A DNA stretch of 64,000 nt, taken from the NCBI GenBank assembly GCA_051954235.1, contig JBQCHY010000013.1, forward strand, positions 22,344-86,343, read 5' to 3'. The translations under genes were made by a program, and so were the position numbers. Positions 9,672 to 18,032 of the stretch are shown here, one piece after another (within the stretch, counting starts at the first letter, position 1; each line of letters opens with the position of its first letter). The stretch comes from 62-47 sp051954235 (lineage in GTDB: Bacteria; Pseudomonadota; Alphaproteobacteria; Rhizobiales; Xanthobacteraceae). Below the pieces are notes generated by a model that ran no database searches, was not told the origin of the DNA, and saw only the letters and a program-made list of their open reading frames with translations.

Positions 9672-9765
9672 CGTCACCCTGAGGTGCTGGCGCGTAGCGC
9701 CAGCCTCGAAGGGCTACGGCCGCGATCCTTCGAGGCTCGCTTCGCTCGCGCCTCAGGATAACGAC
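9672..9765. repeat. Palindromic intergenic repeat, family A, copy 1
   Basis: Two adjacent imperfect palindromes: CCCTGAGG...CCTCGAAGGG and ATCCTTCGAGG...CCTCAGGAT. The core words (TCCTTCGAGGCTCGC, CCTCAGGAT) recur at 13640-13688 and 15805-15909. It lies between the convergent anmK and hydrolase genes. Dispersed elements of this type are common in Bradyrhizobium relatives. Confidence 0.75.
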
Positions 9766-9804
9766 ACGTGCTTCGATTCAAGCCGATCAGAGGCGATCAC
9801 CGGC

Positions 9805-10452
9805 TTACCGAATGTTGGCGAGCCGCATGTCGAGATAGCTGGTGACCGATTCCATCAGCGGCTCCAGCTTGCCGTCGAAGAAGTGGTTGGCGCCCGGGAT
9901 GACCTGATGGTCGATCACGATGCCCTTCTGCGACTTGAGCTTGTCGACCAGCGCGTTGACGTCCTTCGACGGCACCACCGCATCCTTCTCGCCGTGGACG
10001 ATCAGGCCGGAGGAGGGACACGGCGCCAGGAACGAGAAATCGTAGAGGTTGGCGGGCGGCGCGATCGAGATGAAGCCCTCGACCTCAGGCCGCCGCATCA
10101 GGAGTTGCATCCCGATCCAAGCTCCGAACGAGAATCCGGTGACCCAGCAGGCGCGCGCTTCCGGATTGATGGTCTGGGCCCAATCCAGAGCCGACGCCGC
10201 GTCCGACAATTCGCCGGTGCCGTGATCGAACGAGCCCTGGCTGCGGCCGACGCCGCGGAAGTTGAAGCGCAGCACCGAAAAGCCGCGATGCACGAAGGCG
10301 TAGTAGCACTGATAGATGATCTGGTGATTCATCGTGCCGTGGAATTGCGGGTGCGGATGCAGCACCATCGCGATCGGCGCGTTCTTCTGTTTCGCCGGAT
10401 GATAGCGGCCTTCGAGACGGCCGGCGGGACCGGTGAAAATAACTTCGGGCAT
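9805..10452 (-). CDS. Alpha/beta hydrolase (dienelactone-hydrolase-like)
   Basis: A single-domain hydrolase of 215 residues. The nucleophile elbow GFSFG puts Ser at 108, an acid is likely in HGEKDAVVPS, and the final His is in PGANHFF. The HPHP stretch near residue 32 is typical of a bacterial family related to YsgA/YfhR-like and CocE-like hydrolases. The substrate is unknown. ATG 10452 is preceded by AAGGAAC on the minus strand, a good ribosome-binding site. It is divergent from the suf operon. No signal peptide is visible, so it should be cytoplasmic. Confidence 0.85.
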   Translation of the reverse strand: MPEVIFTGPAGRLEGRYHPAKQKNAPIAMVLHPHPQFHGTMNHQIIYQCYYAFVHRGFSVLRFNFRGVGRSQGSFDHGTGELSDAASALDWAQTINPEARACWVTGFSFGAWIGMQLLMRRPEVEGFISIAPPANLYDFSFLAPCPSSGLIVHGEKDAVVPSKDVNALVDKLKSQKGIVIDHQVIPGANHFFDGKLEPLMESVTSYLDMRLANIR

Positions 10453-10769
10453 CCGTGTTCCTTCGTATTCGTGGATGCGCGGCCGATGCTAACGGACACA
10501 CGCATATCGCCGCCGGGCATAAACGCGGAGCACACCATCCGGGCGGACAGGCAACGCGAGCGCCGGCATTCGGGCGATGGCGTTCTAACATAGGGCAAGG
10601 GGCAAAAAGCAAGCATATTGACTGTCACCCCACGCCGGACCGGCATCAACCATGCAAGATTGGCCGCAATATCTGCCATGAGATGCCCTAAGATGGGGCG
10701 GTAGGCAGTCAGGCCTCAGCGTTTGAGACGCAAGCCTGCCGCCACAACCGCAAGGAACCGACCGACGCC
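10453..10769. other. Divergent intergenic region upstream of the suf operon
   Basis: About 317 bases between the hydrolase and the class I cysteine desulfurase. No ORF here is credible. The right end holds a strong nested hairpin (10697-10743). No clear Fur, Irr or IscR box was recognised by eye. Confidence 0.6.
10697..10743 (+). promoter_or_regulatory. Structured leader hairpin before the suf operon
   Basis: GGCGGTAGGC (10697-10706) pairs with GCCTGCCGCC (10734-10743), ten pairs including one G-U. Inside the loop GCGT/ACGC (10719-10722 and 10728-10731) can form a second stem. It ends 26 bases before ATG 10770, so it would lie in the 5' leader or overlap the promoter. Confidence 0.4.
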
Positions 10770-11933
10770 ATGAAGCAGCGTGTCTATCTCGACTGGAACG
10801 CGACCACACCACTGCATCCGGAGGCGCGGGCCGCGCTGGTCGCCGCGCTGGATATCTGCGGTAACCCGTCGTCGGTGCATGGCGAAGGGAGGCGGGCTCA
10901 TAAGGTCTTGCAAGACGCCCGCGCGGCCGTTGCGGCGCTTGTGGGCGCGACTTCCGAGACCGTGGTGTTCACCTCCGGCGCGACCGAATCCAACGCCCTC
11001 GCGCTCGCTCCCGGGCTGCATCGGCCAGCCTCGCCGCCGGCGAGGCGCCTCATCGTTTCGGCCATCGAGCATTCCTCGGTACTGGCCGGTGGACGGTTCG
11101 CCAAGGAGTTCGTGGAAATCGCGCTGGTCGATCGATCTGGGGTGATCGATCTGACGGAGTTGGCCCGATTATTGACCGACAAGCCACCTGCTTTGATATC
11201 GATCATGCTGGCCAACAACGAAACCGGCGCCATTCAGCCGATCCGCCAGGTCGCTGAGTTAGTGCGTGCGCATGGTGGCGTTCTGCATGTCGATGCGGTC
11301 GCAGCGCTCGGGAAAATGGATATCAATTTCAAATCATTGAACTGTGATCTTCTATCGATTTCTGCGCACAAGATCGGCGGTCCGAAGGGCGTCGGTGCGC
11401 TGGTCGTGGCCGATGATCTGCGCGGGCTGGAACCGGAACTGAGGGGCGGCGGACAGGAGAAGGGGCGCCGTGCCGGCACCGAAAATCTGCCTGGAATCGC
11501 CGGGTTCGGAGCCGCCGCGACGGTCGTCAGGGCGACGTGGGAACAACATGCCCGGCACTGCGAGGTGTTGCGGAAGCGGCTGGAAAAGGGGTTGAAGCAG
11601 GCGGGTGCCGTCATCATCGCAGAGAATGTGCCTCGGTTACCCAATACCACGCTGTTCACGGCTCCCGGCCTCCACGCCGAAACCGCGGTGATTGGCTTTG
11701 ATCTCGAAGGGATCGCTGTCTCGTCCGGCTCTGCGTGTTCGTCCGGCAAGGTACAACCCTCGCATGTGCTGGAGGCGATGCACGCCGATCCGGAACAGGT
11801 GCGCGGCGGCGTCCGCATCAGTCTGGGGTGGGAAACAACAGAAAATGATGTCGATCGGGCGCTGGAGGCTTGGCGAAAGCTCGCCGGGACCCTAGTTAAA
11901 AAGAACGATGAAACAGTGCTTGAACGATTCTAA
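10770..11933 (+). CDS. Class I cysteine desulfurase of the suf operon
   Basis: PLP enzyme removing sulfur from cysteine to feed Fe-S cluster assembly. Lys201 in SAHKIGGPKG binds PLP, and Cys323 in SSGSACSSGK lies on the long mobile loop that marks class I (IscS/NifS) enzymes, unlike the class II SufS encoded 5 kb downstream. The length of 387 residues is normal. It is the first gene of the suf operon; sufB follows after 134 bases. Having both a class I and a class II enzyme in one operon is common in alphaproteobacterial suf clusters. No sufE or iscU was seen in the window. Confidence 0.92.
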   Translation: MKQRVYLDWNATTPLHPEARAALVAALDICGNPSSVHGEGRRAHKVLQDARAAVAALVGATSETVVFTSGATESNALALAPGLHRPASPPARRLIVSAIEHSSVLAGGRFAKEFVEIALVDRSGVIDLTELARLLTDKPPALISIMLANNETGAIQPIRQVAELVRAHGGVLHVDAVAALGKMDINFKSLNCDLLSISAHKIGGPKGVGALVVADDLRGLEPELRGGGQEKGRRAGTENLPGIAGFGAAATVVRATWEQHARHCEVLRKRLEKGLKQAGAVIIAENVPRLPNTTLFTAPGLHAETAVIGFDLEGIAVSSGSACSSGKVQPSHVLEAMHADPEQVRGGVRISLGWETTENDVDRALEAWRKLAGTLVKKNDETVLERF

Positions 11934-11979
11934 GCGACGTGGTTTCATCGGAAACACACTGAAAAGTGCACTGGTTTGT

Positions 11980-11994
11980 GCCCGGAACCCGGGC
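11980..11994 (+). promoter_or_regulatory. Short GC hairpin between cysteine desulfurase gene and sufB
   Basis: GCCCGG and CCGGGC flank a 3-base loop. No U-run follows, so it is at most a weak attenuator or processing site. A second 6-bp hairpin, CGCGGT/ACCGCG (12035-12053), sits just upstream of the sufB ribosome-binding site. Confidence 0.3.
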
Positions 11995-12067
11995 TATACC
12001 ACGACATCTCTTCACCAGTGCTGATGTAGTCCACCGCGGTCCTTGAAACCGCGAGCGGAGGTTTGGA

Positions 12068-13567
12068 ATGCCGGCTGAACTAGAGACGGTCGAACGGGTC
12101 CGCCGTATCGACGTCGATCAGTATCGCTATGGATTCGAGACGATCATCGAATCCGACAAGGCCCCCAAGGGGCTCTCCGAAGACATTGTCCGCTTCATTT
12201 CGGCCAAGAAAGACGAGCCGGAATGGATGCTGGAGTGGCGGCTGGAAGCCTATCGCCGTTGGCTGACGATGCAGGAGCCGACCTGGGCGCGCGTCGATTA
12301 TCCGAAGATCGACTATCAGGACCTCTATTATTATTCAGCGCCGAAGCAGAAGAAGGCCTTGGCTTCGCTCGACGAGGTCGATCCCGAAATTCTGAAGACC
12401 TACGAGAAACTCGGCATTCCGCTGCGCGAGCAGGAAGTCCTTGCCGGCGTCGTCCGCCCCGAAGGTGAGACCGACGGTGAAGCGCCGCGCCGGGTGGCGG
12501 TGGACGCCGTGTTCGACTCGGTGTCGGTCGCGACCACGTTCCAGGCCGAGTTGAAGAAGGCCGGCGTGATCTTCATGCCGATCTCGCACGCGCTGCGCGA
12601 GCATCCCGAACTGGTGAAGAAGTATCTCGGCACGGTGGTGCCGACCTCCGACAACTTCTTCGCGACGCTGAACTCGGCGGTGTTCTCGGACGGTTCGTTC
12701 GTCTACGTGCCGCCGGGCGTGCGCTGCCCGATGGAATTGTCGACCTACTTCCGCATCAACGAGCGCAACACCGGCCAGTTCGAGCGCACGCTGATCATCG
12801 CCGACAAGGGCTCCTACGTCAGCTATCTCGAGGGCTGCACCGCGCCGCAGCGCGACGAGAACCAGTTGCACGCGGCCGTGGTCGAACTGATCGCGCTGGA
12901 CGACGCCGAGATCAAGTATTCGACGGTGCAGAACTGGTATCCGGGCAATTCGGAAGGCAAGGGCGGCGTCTACAACTTCGTCACCAAGCGCGGCGATTGC
13001 CGCGGCAAGAACTCGAAGATCTCGTGGACGCAGGTGGAAACCGGCTCGGCCATCACCTGGAAATATCCGAGTTGCATCCTGCGCGGCGATAATTCACGCG
13101 GCGAGTTCTATTCGATCGCCATTTCGAACGGCTATCAGCAGGTCGATTCCGGCACCAAGATGATCCACCTAGGCAAGAACACGACGAGCCGGATCATCTC
13201 CAAGGGCATCGCCGCCGGCAAGTCGCAGAACACCTATCGCGGCCTGGTCAGCGCGCATCGAAAGGCGATGGGCGCGCGCAACTTCACCGCCTGCGACTCG
13301 CTGCTTATCGGCGACAAGTGCGGCGCGCATACCGTGCCTTACGTCGAGGCGAAGAATTCCTCGGCGCTATTCGAGCACGAAGCGACCACCTCCAAGATTT
13401 CCGAGGACGTGCTGTTCTACTGCGTGCAGCGCGGGTTGTCGCAGGAGGAGGCGGTGGGCCTCGTCGTCAACGGTTTCGTACGCGACGTGCTGCAACAACT
13501 GCCGATGGAATTCGCGGTCGAAGCGCAGAAACTGATCTCGATCTCGCTGGAAGGCTCGGTCGGATAA
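12068..13567 (+). CDS. sufB: Fe-S assembly scaffold SufB
   Basis: The 499-residue SufB subunit of the SufBC2D scaffold that builds Fe-S clusters in the cytoplasm. The C-terminal half has the beta-helix repeats of the family with conserved segments EGCTAPQR, QNWYPG, RGDCRGKNSKISWTQ and SALFEHEATTSKI. Conserved Cys and Glu residues needed for cluster building are present in the last third. ATG 12068 follows GCGGAGG by 6 bases, an excellent ribosome-binding site. sufC follows after 137 bases that include a degraded palindromic repeat. Confidence 0.97.
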   Translation: MPAELETVERVRRIDVDQYRYGFETIIESDKAPKGLSEDIVRFISAKKDEPEWMLEWRLEAYRRWLTMQEPTWARVDYPKIDYQDLYYYSAPKQKKALASLDEVDPEILKTYEKLGIPLREQEVLAGVVRPEGETDGEAPRRVAVDAVFDSVSVATTFQAELKKAGVIFMPISHALREHPELVKKYLGTVVPTSDNFFATLNSAVFSDGSFVYVPPGVRCPMELSTYFRINERNTGQFERTLIIADKGSYVSYLEGCTAPQRDENQLHAAVVELIALDDAEIKYSTVQNWYPGNSEGKGGVYNFVTKRGDCRGKNSKISWTQVETGSAITWKYPSCILRGDNSRGEFYSIAISNGYQQVDSGTKMIHLGKNTTSRIISKGIAAGKSQNTYRGLVSAHRKAMGARNFTACDSLLIGDKCGAHTVPYVEAKNSSALFEHEATTSKISEDVLFYCVQRGLSQEEAVGLVVNGFVRDVLQQLPMEFAVEAQKLISISLEGSVG

Positions 13568-13639
13568 GGATGATCGTCTCAAGCGGTCGCGAGGCGGCCC
13601 TCAGGGATCGCGAAACAGAATTGAAGACAAACGATCAAG

Positions 13640-13688
13640 TCATCCTTTGAGGCTCGCCACGGAATGTCGCTTCCGCCTCGGGATGATG
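13640..13688. repeat. Palindromic intergenic repeat, family A, partial copy 2
   Basis: A degraded single palindrome, TCATCCTTTGAGGC...GCCTCGGGATGATG, with the same core as the copies at 9672 and 15805. It lies in the sufB-sufC gap, so it should be transcribed in the suf mRNA as a hairpin. Confidence 0.65.
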
Positions 13689-13704
13689 GAAAAGGAAATA
13701 TACG

Positions 13705-14463
13705 ATGTCAGCGTTGCTTGAAGTCCGGAATTTGCAGGTTCGCGTCGAGGAGCGGGAAATCCTTCACGGGTTGTCGCTCACGGTGAACAAGGGCGAGGTT
13801 CACGCCATCATGGGGCCGAACGGTTCCGGCAAATCGACGCTCAGCCATGTCATCGCCGGCAAGCCGGGCTATGAAGTGACCGGTGGCGAGATCCTGTTCA
13901 AGGGCGAAGACTTGCTGGAGATGGACCCGGACGAGCGCGCAGCAAAAGGCGTGTTCTTGGCCTTCCAGTACCCGGTCGAGATTCCCGGCGTCGCTACCAT
14001 GACCTTCCTGCGCACCGCGCTCAACGCTCAGCGCAAGGCGCGCGGCGAGAGCGAGTATTCAACGCCGGATTTCCTCAAGAAGGTGCGCGAGGTCGCGGCC
14101 TCGCTGAACATTCCGCAGGAGATGCTGCGGCGTGGCGTCAACGTCGGCTTCTCCGGCGGTGAGAAGAAGCGCAACGAGGTGTTGCAGATGGCGCTGTTCG
14201 AGCCGAGCCTGTGCATTCTCGACGAAATGGACTCCGGCCTCGACATCGACGCGCTGCGGATCGCTGCCGACGGCGTCAATGCCCTGCGCTCGAGCGAGCG
14301 CGCCATGGTGGTCATCACCCACTACCAGCGACTGCTGAACTACATCGTGCCGGACTTCGTGCACGTGATGTCGAAGGGCAGGGTCGTGAAAAGCGGCGGC
14401 AAGGAACTGGCGCTCGAACTCGAAGAGTCGGGTTACGCGCAGTTCGAAGATCAGGCGGCCTAA
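13705..14463 (+). CDS. sufC: Fe-S assembly ATPase SufC
   Basis: ABC-type ATPase that drives conformational change of the SufB-SufD core. Walker A is GPNGSGKST (residues 37-45), the ABC signature is FSGGEKKRNE, and Walker B is LCILDEMDSGLD, all in order and intact. The length of 252 residues is normal. It has no membrane domain, as expected for this soluble ABC protein. sufD begins 11 bases after its stop, so translation of the two is probably coupled. Confidence 0.97.
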   Translation: MSALLEVRNLQVRVEEREILHGLSLTVNKGEVHAIMGPNGSGKSTLSHVIAGKPGYEVTGGEILFKGEDLLEMDPDERAAKGVFLAFQYPVEIPGVATMTFLRTALNAQRKARGESEYSTPDFLKKVREVAASLNIPQEMLRRGVNVGFSGGEKKRNEVLQMALFEPSLCILDEMDSGLDIDALRIAADGVNALRSSERAMVVITHYQRLLNYIVPDFVHVMSKGRVVKSGGKELALELEESGYAQFEDQAA

Positions 14464-14474
14464 CGGGATCGATC

Positions 14475-15797
14475 ATGAATCTTGCATTGGTCAAGCCAAC
14501 GATGGACGGGGTAGCGAGCGACATCTTTGTCGCCGTGCGCGACCGTCTTCCGGGCAAGGGGCCTGTCGCCGAGGTGCGCCAGGCCGCTTTCGACGATTTC
14601 GTCCAAAAGGGTTTGCCGCATCGCCGGGTCGAGGAGTGGAAATACACCGACCTGCGCGTGCTGCTGCGCGAGGTTGCGCCGCTGGCGACGCCGCCCGATC
14701 AAGCCGCGCTCGATCGCGCCAGGAATGCATTGGCGTCGCTCGACGTCAACGGCGCGCATCGGCTGGTGCTGGTAGACGGCACGTTCGTACCGCAACTGTC
14801 CGACACGACGAGCGAGGCTGGCGTGACCGTGCAGACGTTGCGCGCGATGCTGGAGAATGCCGATATCGCCGCCCGCGCCGATCTGCTGCGGACTAGCGTT
14901 GCTTCCGACGCGATGATCTCGCTGAACGCCGCGATGGCAACAGACGGCGTCGTGATCGACGTTGCGGAGAACGCCACGCCCGGCAAACCAATTCACATCG
15001 TTCATGTCTCCACGCAATCCAAGGCCGCCGCGTTCACGCGCTCGCTGGTTAAAATCGCGAACGGCGCGCATGTCACTTTGATCGAGAGCTTCGTCGGAGC
15101 CGATGGCGCGGCCGGTTATCAGGCGCACGATTCCGTGGTGCTGTGGGCAGGCGACGGTGCTGACGTTCAGCACATTCGCCTCGTCGAGGACGCGCGCGAC
15201 GCGGCCAATATCGCGACTGCGATCGTCACGCTCGGCGAACGCACGCAGTATCGCGCGTTCAATCTCACCAGCGGCGGCGCGGTCTGCCGTTATCAGGCTT
15301 TCCTGCGTTTCGGCGGCCAGAATGCGCATGCGGACGTCAACGGCGTCAGCCTGCTGAACGGCCGTCAACACGCCGACAACACGCTGGTGCTCGACCACGC
15401 TGTCCCGCATTGCACCAGCAACGAAGTGTTCCGCGCGGTGGTCGACGATTCCGCGCATTCGGTATTTCAGGGCCGCATCAACGTGCATCCTGACGCGCAG
15501 AAAACCGACGCGCGGATGATGACGCGCGCGCTGTTGCTTTCTGACGAGGCCGAGGCCGACAACAAGCCGGAGCTGGAAATTTTCGCCGACGACGTTCAGT
15601 GCGGCCACGGCGCCACCACCGGCGCGCTCGACGATAGTTTGTTGTTCTATCTCCGCGCGCGCGGCCTGCCGGAAAAGGAAGCGCAGGCGCTGTTGATTCA
15701 GGCGTTCGTCGGTGAGGCGATGGAATCCATTGCCGATGAGGCATTGCGCGACGTCGCCATCGCCACCGCCGAACGCTGGCTCGCAGCGCGGGGTTGA
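14475..15797 (+). CDS. sufD: Fe-S assembly protein SufD
   Basis: SufB paralogue and partner in the SufBC2D scaffold, 440 residues. The N-terminal part is helical with the RRVEEWKYTDLR stretch. The C-terminal beta-helix ends in a conserved segment around CGHGATTGALDDSLLFYLRARG. The start at ATG 14475 is just after the sufC stop; the frame is open further upstream only as an overlap with sufC. The first half is less conserved than SufB, as usual. Confidence 0.95.
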   Translation: MNLALVKPTMDGVASDIFVAVRDRLPGKGPVAEVRQAAFDDFVQKGLPHRRVEEWKYTDLRVLLREVAPLATPPDQAALDRARNALASLDVNGAHRLVLVDGTFVPQLSDTTSEAGVTVQTLRAMLENADIAARADLLRTSVASDAMISLNAAMATDGVVIDVAENATPGKPIHIVHVSTQSKAAAFTRSLVKIANGAHVTLIESFVGADGAAGYQAHDSVVLWAGDGADVQHIRLVEDARDAANIATAIVTLGERTQYRAFNLTSGGAVCRYQAFLRFGGQNAHADVNGVSLLNGRQHADNTLVLDHAVPHCTSNEVFRAVVDDSAHSVFQGRINVHPDAQKTDARMMTRALLLSDEAEADNKPELEIFADDVQCGHGATTGALDDSLLFYLRARGLPEKEAQALLIQAFVGEAMESIADEALRDVAIATAERWLAARG

Positions 15798-15804
15798 GAC
15801 ATCG

Positions 15805-15909
15805 CGTCCTTCGAGGAGGCCCAGCCTTTGGCTGGGCACCTCAGGATGACGGCGAACGAGTTGATAGCGTCATCCTGGGTGCGAGCGAAAGCGAGCCTCG
15901 AAGGATGAC
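15805..15909. repeat. Palindromic intergenic repeat, family A, copy 3
   Basis: Two palindromes, GTCCTTCGAGG...CCTCAGGATGAC and GTCATCCTGGGTGCGAGC...GCCTCGAAGGATGAC. It fills the sufD-sufS gap and ends 14 bases before the sufS ATG. It contains CCCAGCCTTTGGCTGGG, a self-complementary stem. It is the best-preserved member of family A in the window. Confidence 0.75.
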
Positions 15910-15923
15910 AGGAAGAGAAACAA

Positions 15924-17168
15924 ATGACGCATCCTGCCGTCGCAAACGGGACCTATGACGTCAATCGCGTGCGGGAAGATTTCCCGGCGCTCGCGATGCA
16001 GGTCTATGGCAAGCCGCTGGTCTATCTCGACAACGCTGCTTCGGCGCAGAAGCCGAACGCCGTGCTCGACCGTATGACGCAGGCTTACCGAACCGAATAC
16101 GCCAATGTGCATCGCGGTCTGCATTACCTCGCCAACGCCGCGACAGAAGCCTATGAGGGCGGCCGCGCAAGGGCCGCGTCTTTCCTCAATGCACGGCGCA
16201 ATGAAGAAATCATTTTCACCCGCAATGCCACCGAAGCGCTCAATCTGGTGGCATCGTCATGGGGCGAGCCGAACATCAAGGCCGGCGACGAGATCGTGCT
16301 GTCGATCATGGAGCACCACTCCAACATCGTGCCTTGGCATTTCCTGCGTGAGCGTCACGGCGCGGTGATCAAGTGGGCGCCGGTCGATGACGAGGGCAAC
16401 TTCCTGACCGACGAATTCGAGAAGCTGCTGACGCCGAAGACCAAAATTGTCGCCATCACCCAGATGTCGAACGCGCTCGGCACCATCGTGCCGGTCAAGG
16501 AAGTGACGCGCATTGCGCACGCGCACGGCATTCCGGTGTTGGTGGACGGCAGCCAGGGCGCGGTGCATCTCGATATCGACGTGCAGGACATCGACTGCGA
16601 CTTCTATGTCTTCACCGGTCATAAGGTTTACGGACCGACCGGGATCGGCGTGCTCTACGCCAAGTACGATCACCTTGTCGCCATGCGGCCCTATAACGGC
16701 GGCGGCGAAATGATTCGCGAGGTCGGACGCGACTTCGTCACCTACGGCGATCCGCCGCACAAGTTCGAAGCCGGCACGCCCGCGATCGTCGAGGCCATCG
16801 GCCTGGGTGCCGCGATCGACTATGTGAATTCGATCGGCAAGGCGCGGATCGCCGCGCACGAGCACGATCTTCTGACCTATGCGCAGGATCGCCTGCGCGA
16901 AATCAATTCGCTGCGGATCATCGGCACCGCCAGGGACAAGGGACCGGTGATCTCGTTCGAACTCAAAGGCGCGCATCCTCACGACGTTGCCACCGTGATT
17001 GACCGGGCAGGGGTTGCAGTGCGGGCCGGGACCCATTGCGTGATGCCGCTTTTGGAACGTTTCAACGTCACGGCCACGTGCCGTGCATCATTTGGCCTGT
17101 ATAATACGCGCGCCGAAGTCGATCATCTGGCGGAAGCGCTGCTCAAGGCGCGGGATTTGTTCTCATGA
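15924..17168 (+). CDS. sufS: Class II cysteine desulfurase SufS
   Basis: PLP-dependent cysteine desulfurase, 414 residues, the sulfur donor of the Suf machinery. Lys234 in FTGHKVYGPTG binds PLP and Cys372 in RAGTHCVMPL is the persulfide-forming residue on a short loop, which marks class II. A family A repeat separates it from sufD. Its last codons overlap sufT by 4 bases (ATGA). SufE or SufU, the usual sulfur acceptors of SufS, are not encoded next to it. Confidence 0.95.
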   Translation: MTHPAVANGTYDVNRVREDFPALAMQVYGKPLVYLDNAASAQKPNAVLDRMTQAYRTEYANVHRGLHYLANAATEAYEGGRARAASFLNARRNEEIIFTRNATEALNLVASSWGEPNIKAGDEIVLSIMEHHSNIVPWHFLRERHGAVIKWAPVDDEGNFLTDEFEKLLTPKTKIVAITQMSNALGTIVPVKEVTRIAHAHGIPVLVDGSQGAVHLDIDVQDIDCDFYVFTGHKVYGPTGIGVLYAKYDHLVAMRPYNGGGEMIREVGRDFVTYGDPPHKFEAGTPAIVEAIGLGAAIDYVNSIGKARIAAHEHDLLTYAQDRLREINSLRIIGTARDKGPVISFELKGAHPHDVATVIDRAGVAVRAGTHCVMPLLERFNVTATCRASFGLYNTRAEVDHLAEALLKARDLFS

Positions 17169-17548
17169 CGGATACTGTTGACACCAAGACCGCGACGGCC
17201 GTCGCCAATGTGCAGACCATATCGGCGCTGCCGGCCGAGGAAACCGAGCGGCTCGGCATCGAAATCGTTGCCGCGCTGAAAACGGTGTTCGATCCGGAAA
17301 TTCCGGCCGACATTTATGAGCTTGGCCTGATCTACAAGGTCGATATCAAGGATGATCGTTCCGTCGACATCGAGATGACCTTGACCACGCCGAACTGCCC
17401 GGCCGCGGCCGAACTGCCGACCATGGTGGAGAACGCTGTCGCCAGCGTCGCCGGCATCGGTATCGTCAATGTCAGCATCGTCTGGGAGCCGGCCTGGACT
17501 CCCGAACGCATGAGCGACGAAGCCCGCCTTGTCCTGAATATGTGGTGA
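17165..17548 (+). CDS. sufT: Fe-S assembly protein SufT (DUF59/MIP18)
   Basis: A small 127-residue MIP18/DUF59 protein thought to help Fe-S cluster maturation or delivery. The domain covers about residues 30-127, with the family stretches VFDPEIPADIYELGLIY and MTLTTPNCPAA (the Cys is conserved in the family) and a WEPAW segment near the end. The first 30 residues are variable. The ATGA overlap with sufS shows co-translation. In related genomes a sufA-type carrier gene often follows directly. Here a VOC protein follows instead, and sufA is 24.5 kb away. Confidence 0.93.
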   Translation: MTDTVDTKTATAVANVQTISALPAEETERLGIEIVAALKTVFDPEIPADIYELGLIYKVDIKDDRSVDIEMTLTTPNCPAAAELPTMVENAVASVAGIGIVNVSIVWEPAWTPERMSDEARLVLNMW

Positions 17549-17560
17549 GGCGGTGCCGTG

Positions 17561-17974
17561 ATGCCGAAACTCGCCGGCGTCATTGAAACCGCGCTCTATG
17601 TCGACGATCTCGCGCGTGCGATCACTTTCTATCGCGACATTCTTGGCCTTGCCGCGCTGAATCAGGACGCGCGGTTCGCCGCGTTCGATGTCGGAGGCCG
17701 CAGCGTCCTGTTGCTGTTCAAGCGCGGCGCGACACTGGAAACCGTGCATCTGCCGGGCGGAACAATCCCGCCGCATGACGGTCATGGCCCATTGCATATC
17801 GCGTTCGCGGTGACGACGGATGATTTGCCGATATGGGAAGCGCGGCTTGTGGAGCAGGGCGTTGGCATCGAAGCCCGCACCGCATGGCCACGTGGCGGCC
17901 ACAGCATCTACTTCCGCGATCCCGATAACCACCTGTTAGAGTTGGTGACGCCGGGCGTCTGGGCGATCTATTGA
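17561..17974 (+). CDS. VOC-family (glyoxalase/bleomycin resistance fold) protein
   Basis: A protein of 137 residues with one vicinal-oxygen-chelate domain made of two beta-alpha-beta-beta-beta modules. It starts ETALYVDDLARAITFYRDILGL and ends RDPDNHLLELVTPG. A His in the middle (HIAFAV) and Glu near the end (LLELVT) are the usual metal ligands, so it may be a lyase or dioxygenase-like enzyme. The substrate is unknown. It starts 12 bases after sufT and is probably in the suf transcript. GTG 17558 is an alternative start one codon earlier. Confidence 0.85.
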   Translation: MPKLAGVIETALYVDDLARAITFYRDILGLAALNQDARFAAFDVGGRSVLLLFKRGATLETVHLPGGTIPPHDGHGPLHIAFAVTTDDLPIWEARLVEQGVGIEARTAWPRGGHSIYFRDPDNHLLELVTPGVWAIY

Positions 17975-18032
17975 TTATCGTTGCAAGGCCGCATTAACGT
18001 CGCGCTGCCATCAAGACAGCATGCGAGCAGCC

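Noticed and set aside
11917..11937. Possible iron-control (Irr/ICE-like) box TTGAA-CGA-TTCTAA
   Set aside because: The arms are uneven, it overlaps the end of the class I cysteine desulfurase gene, and it lacks the expected T-rich flanks.
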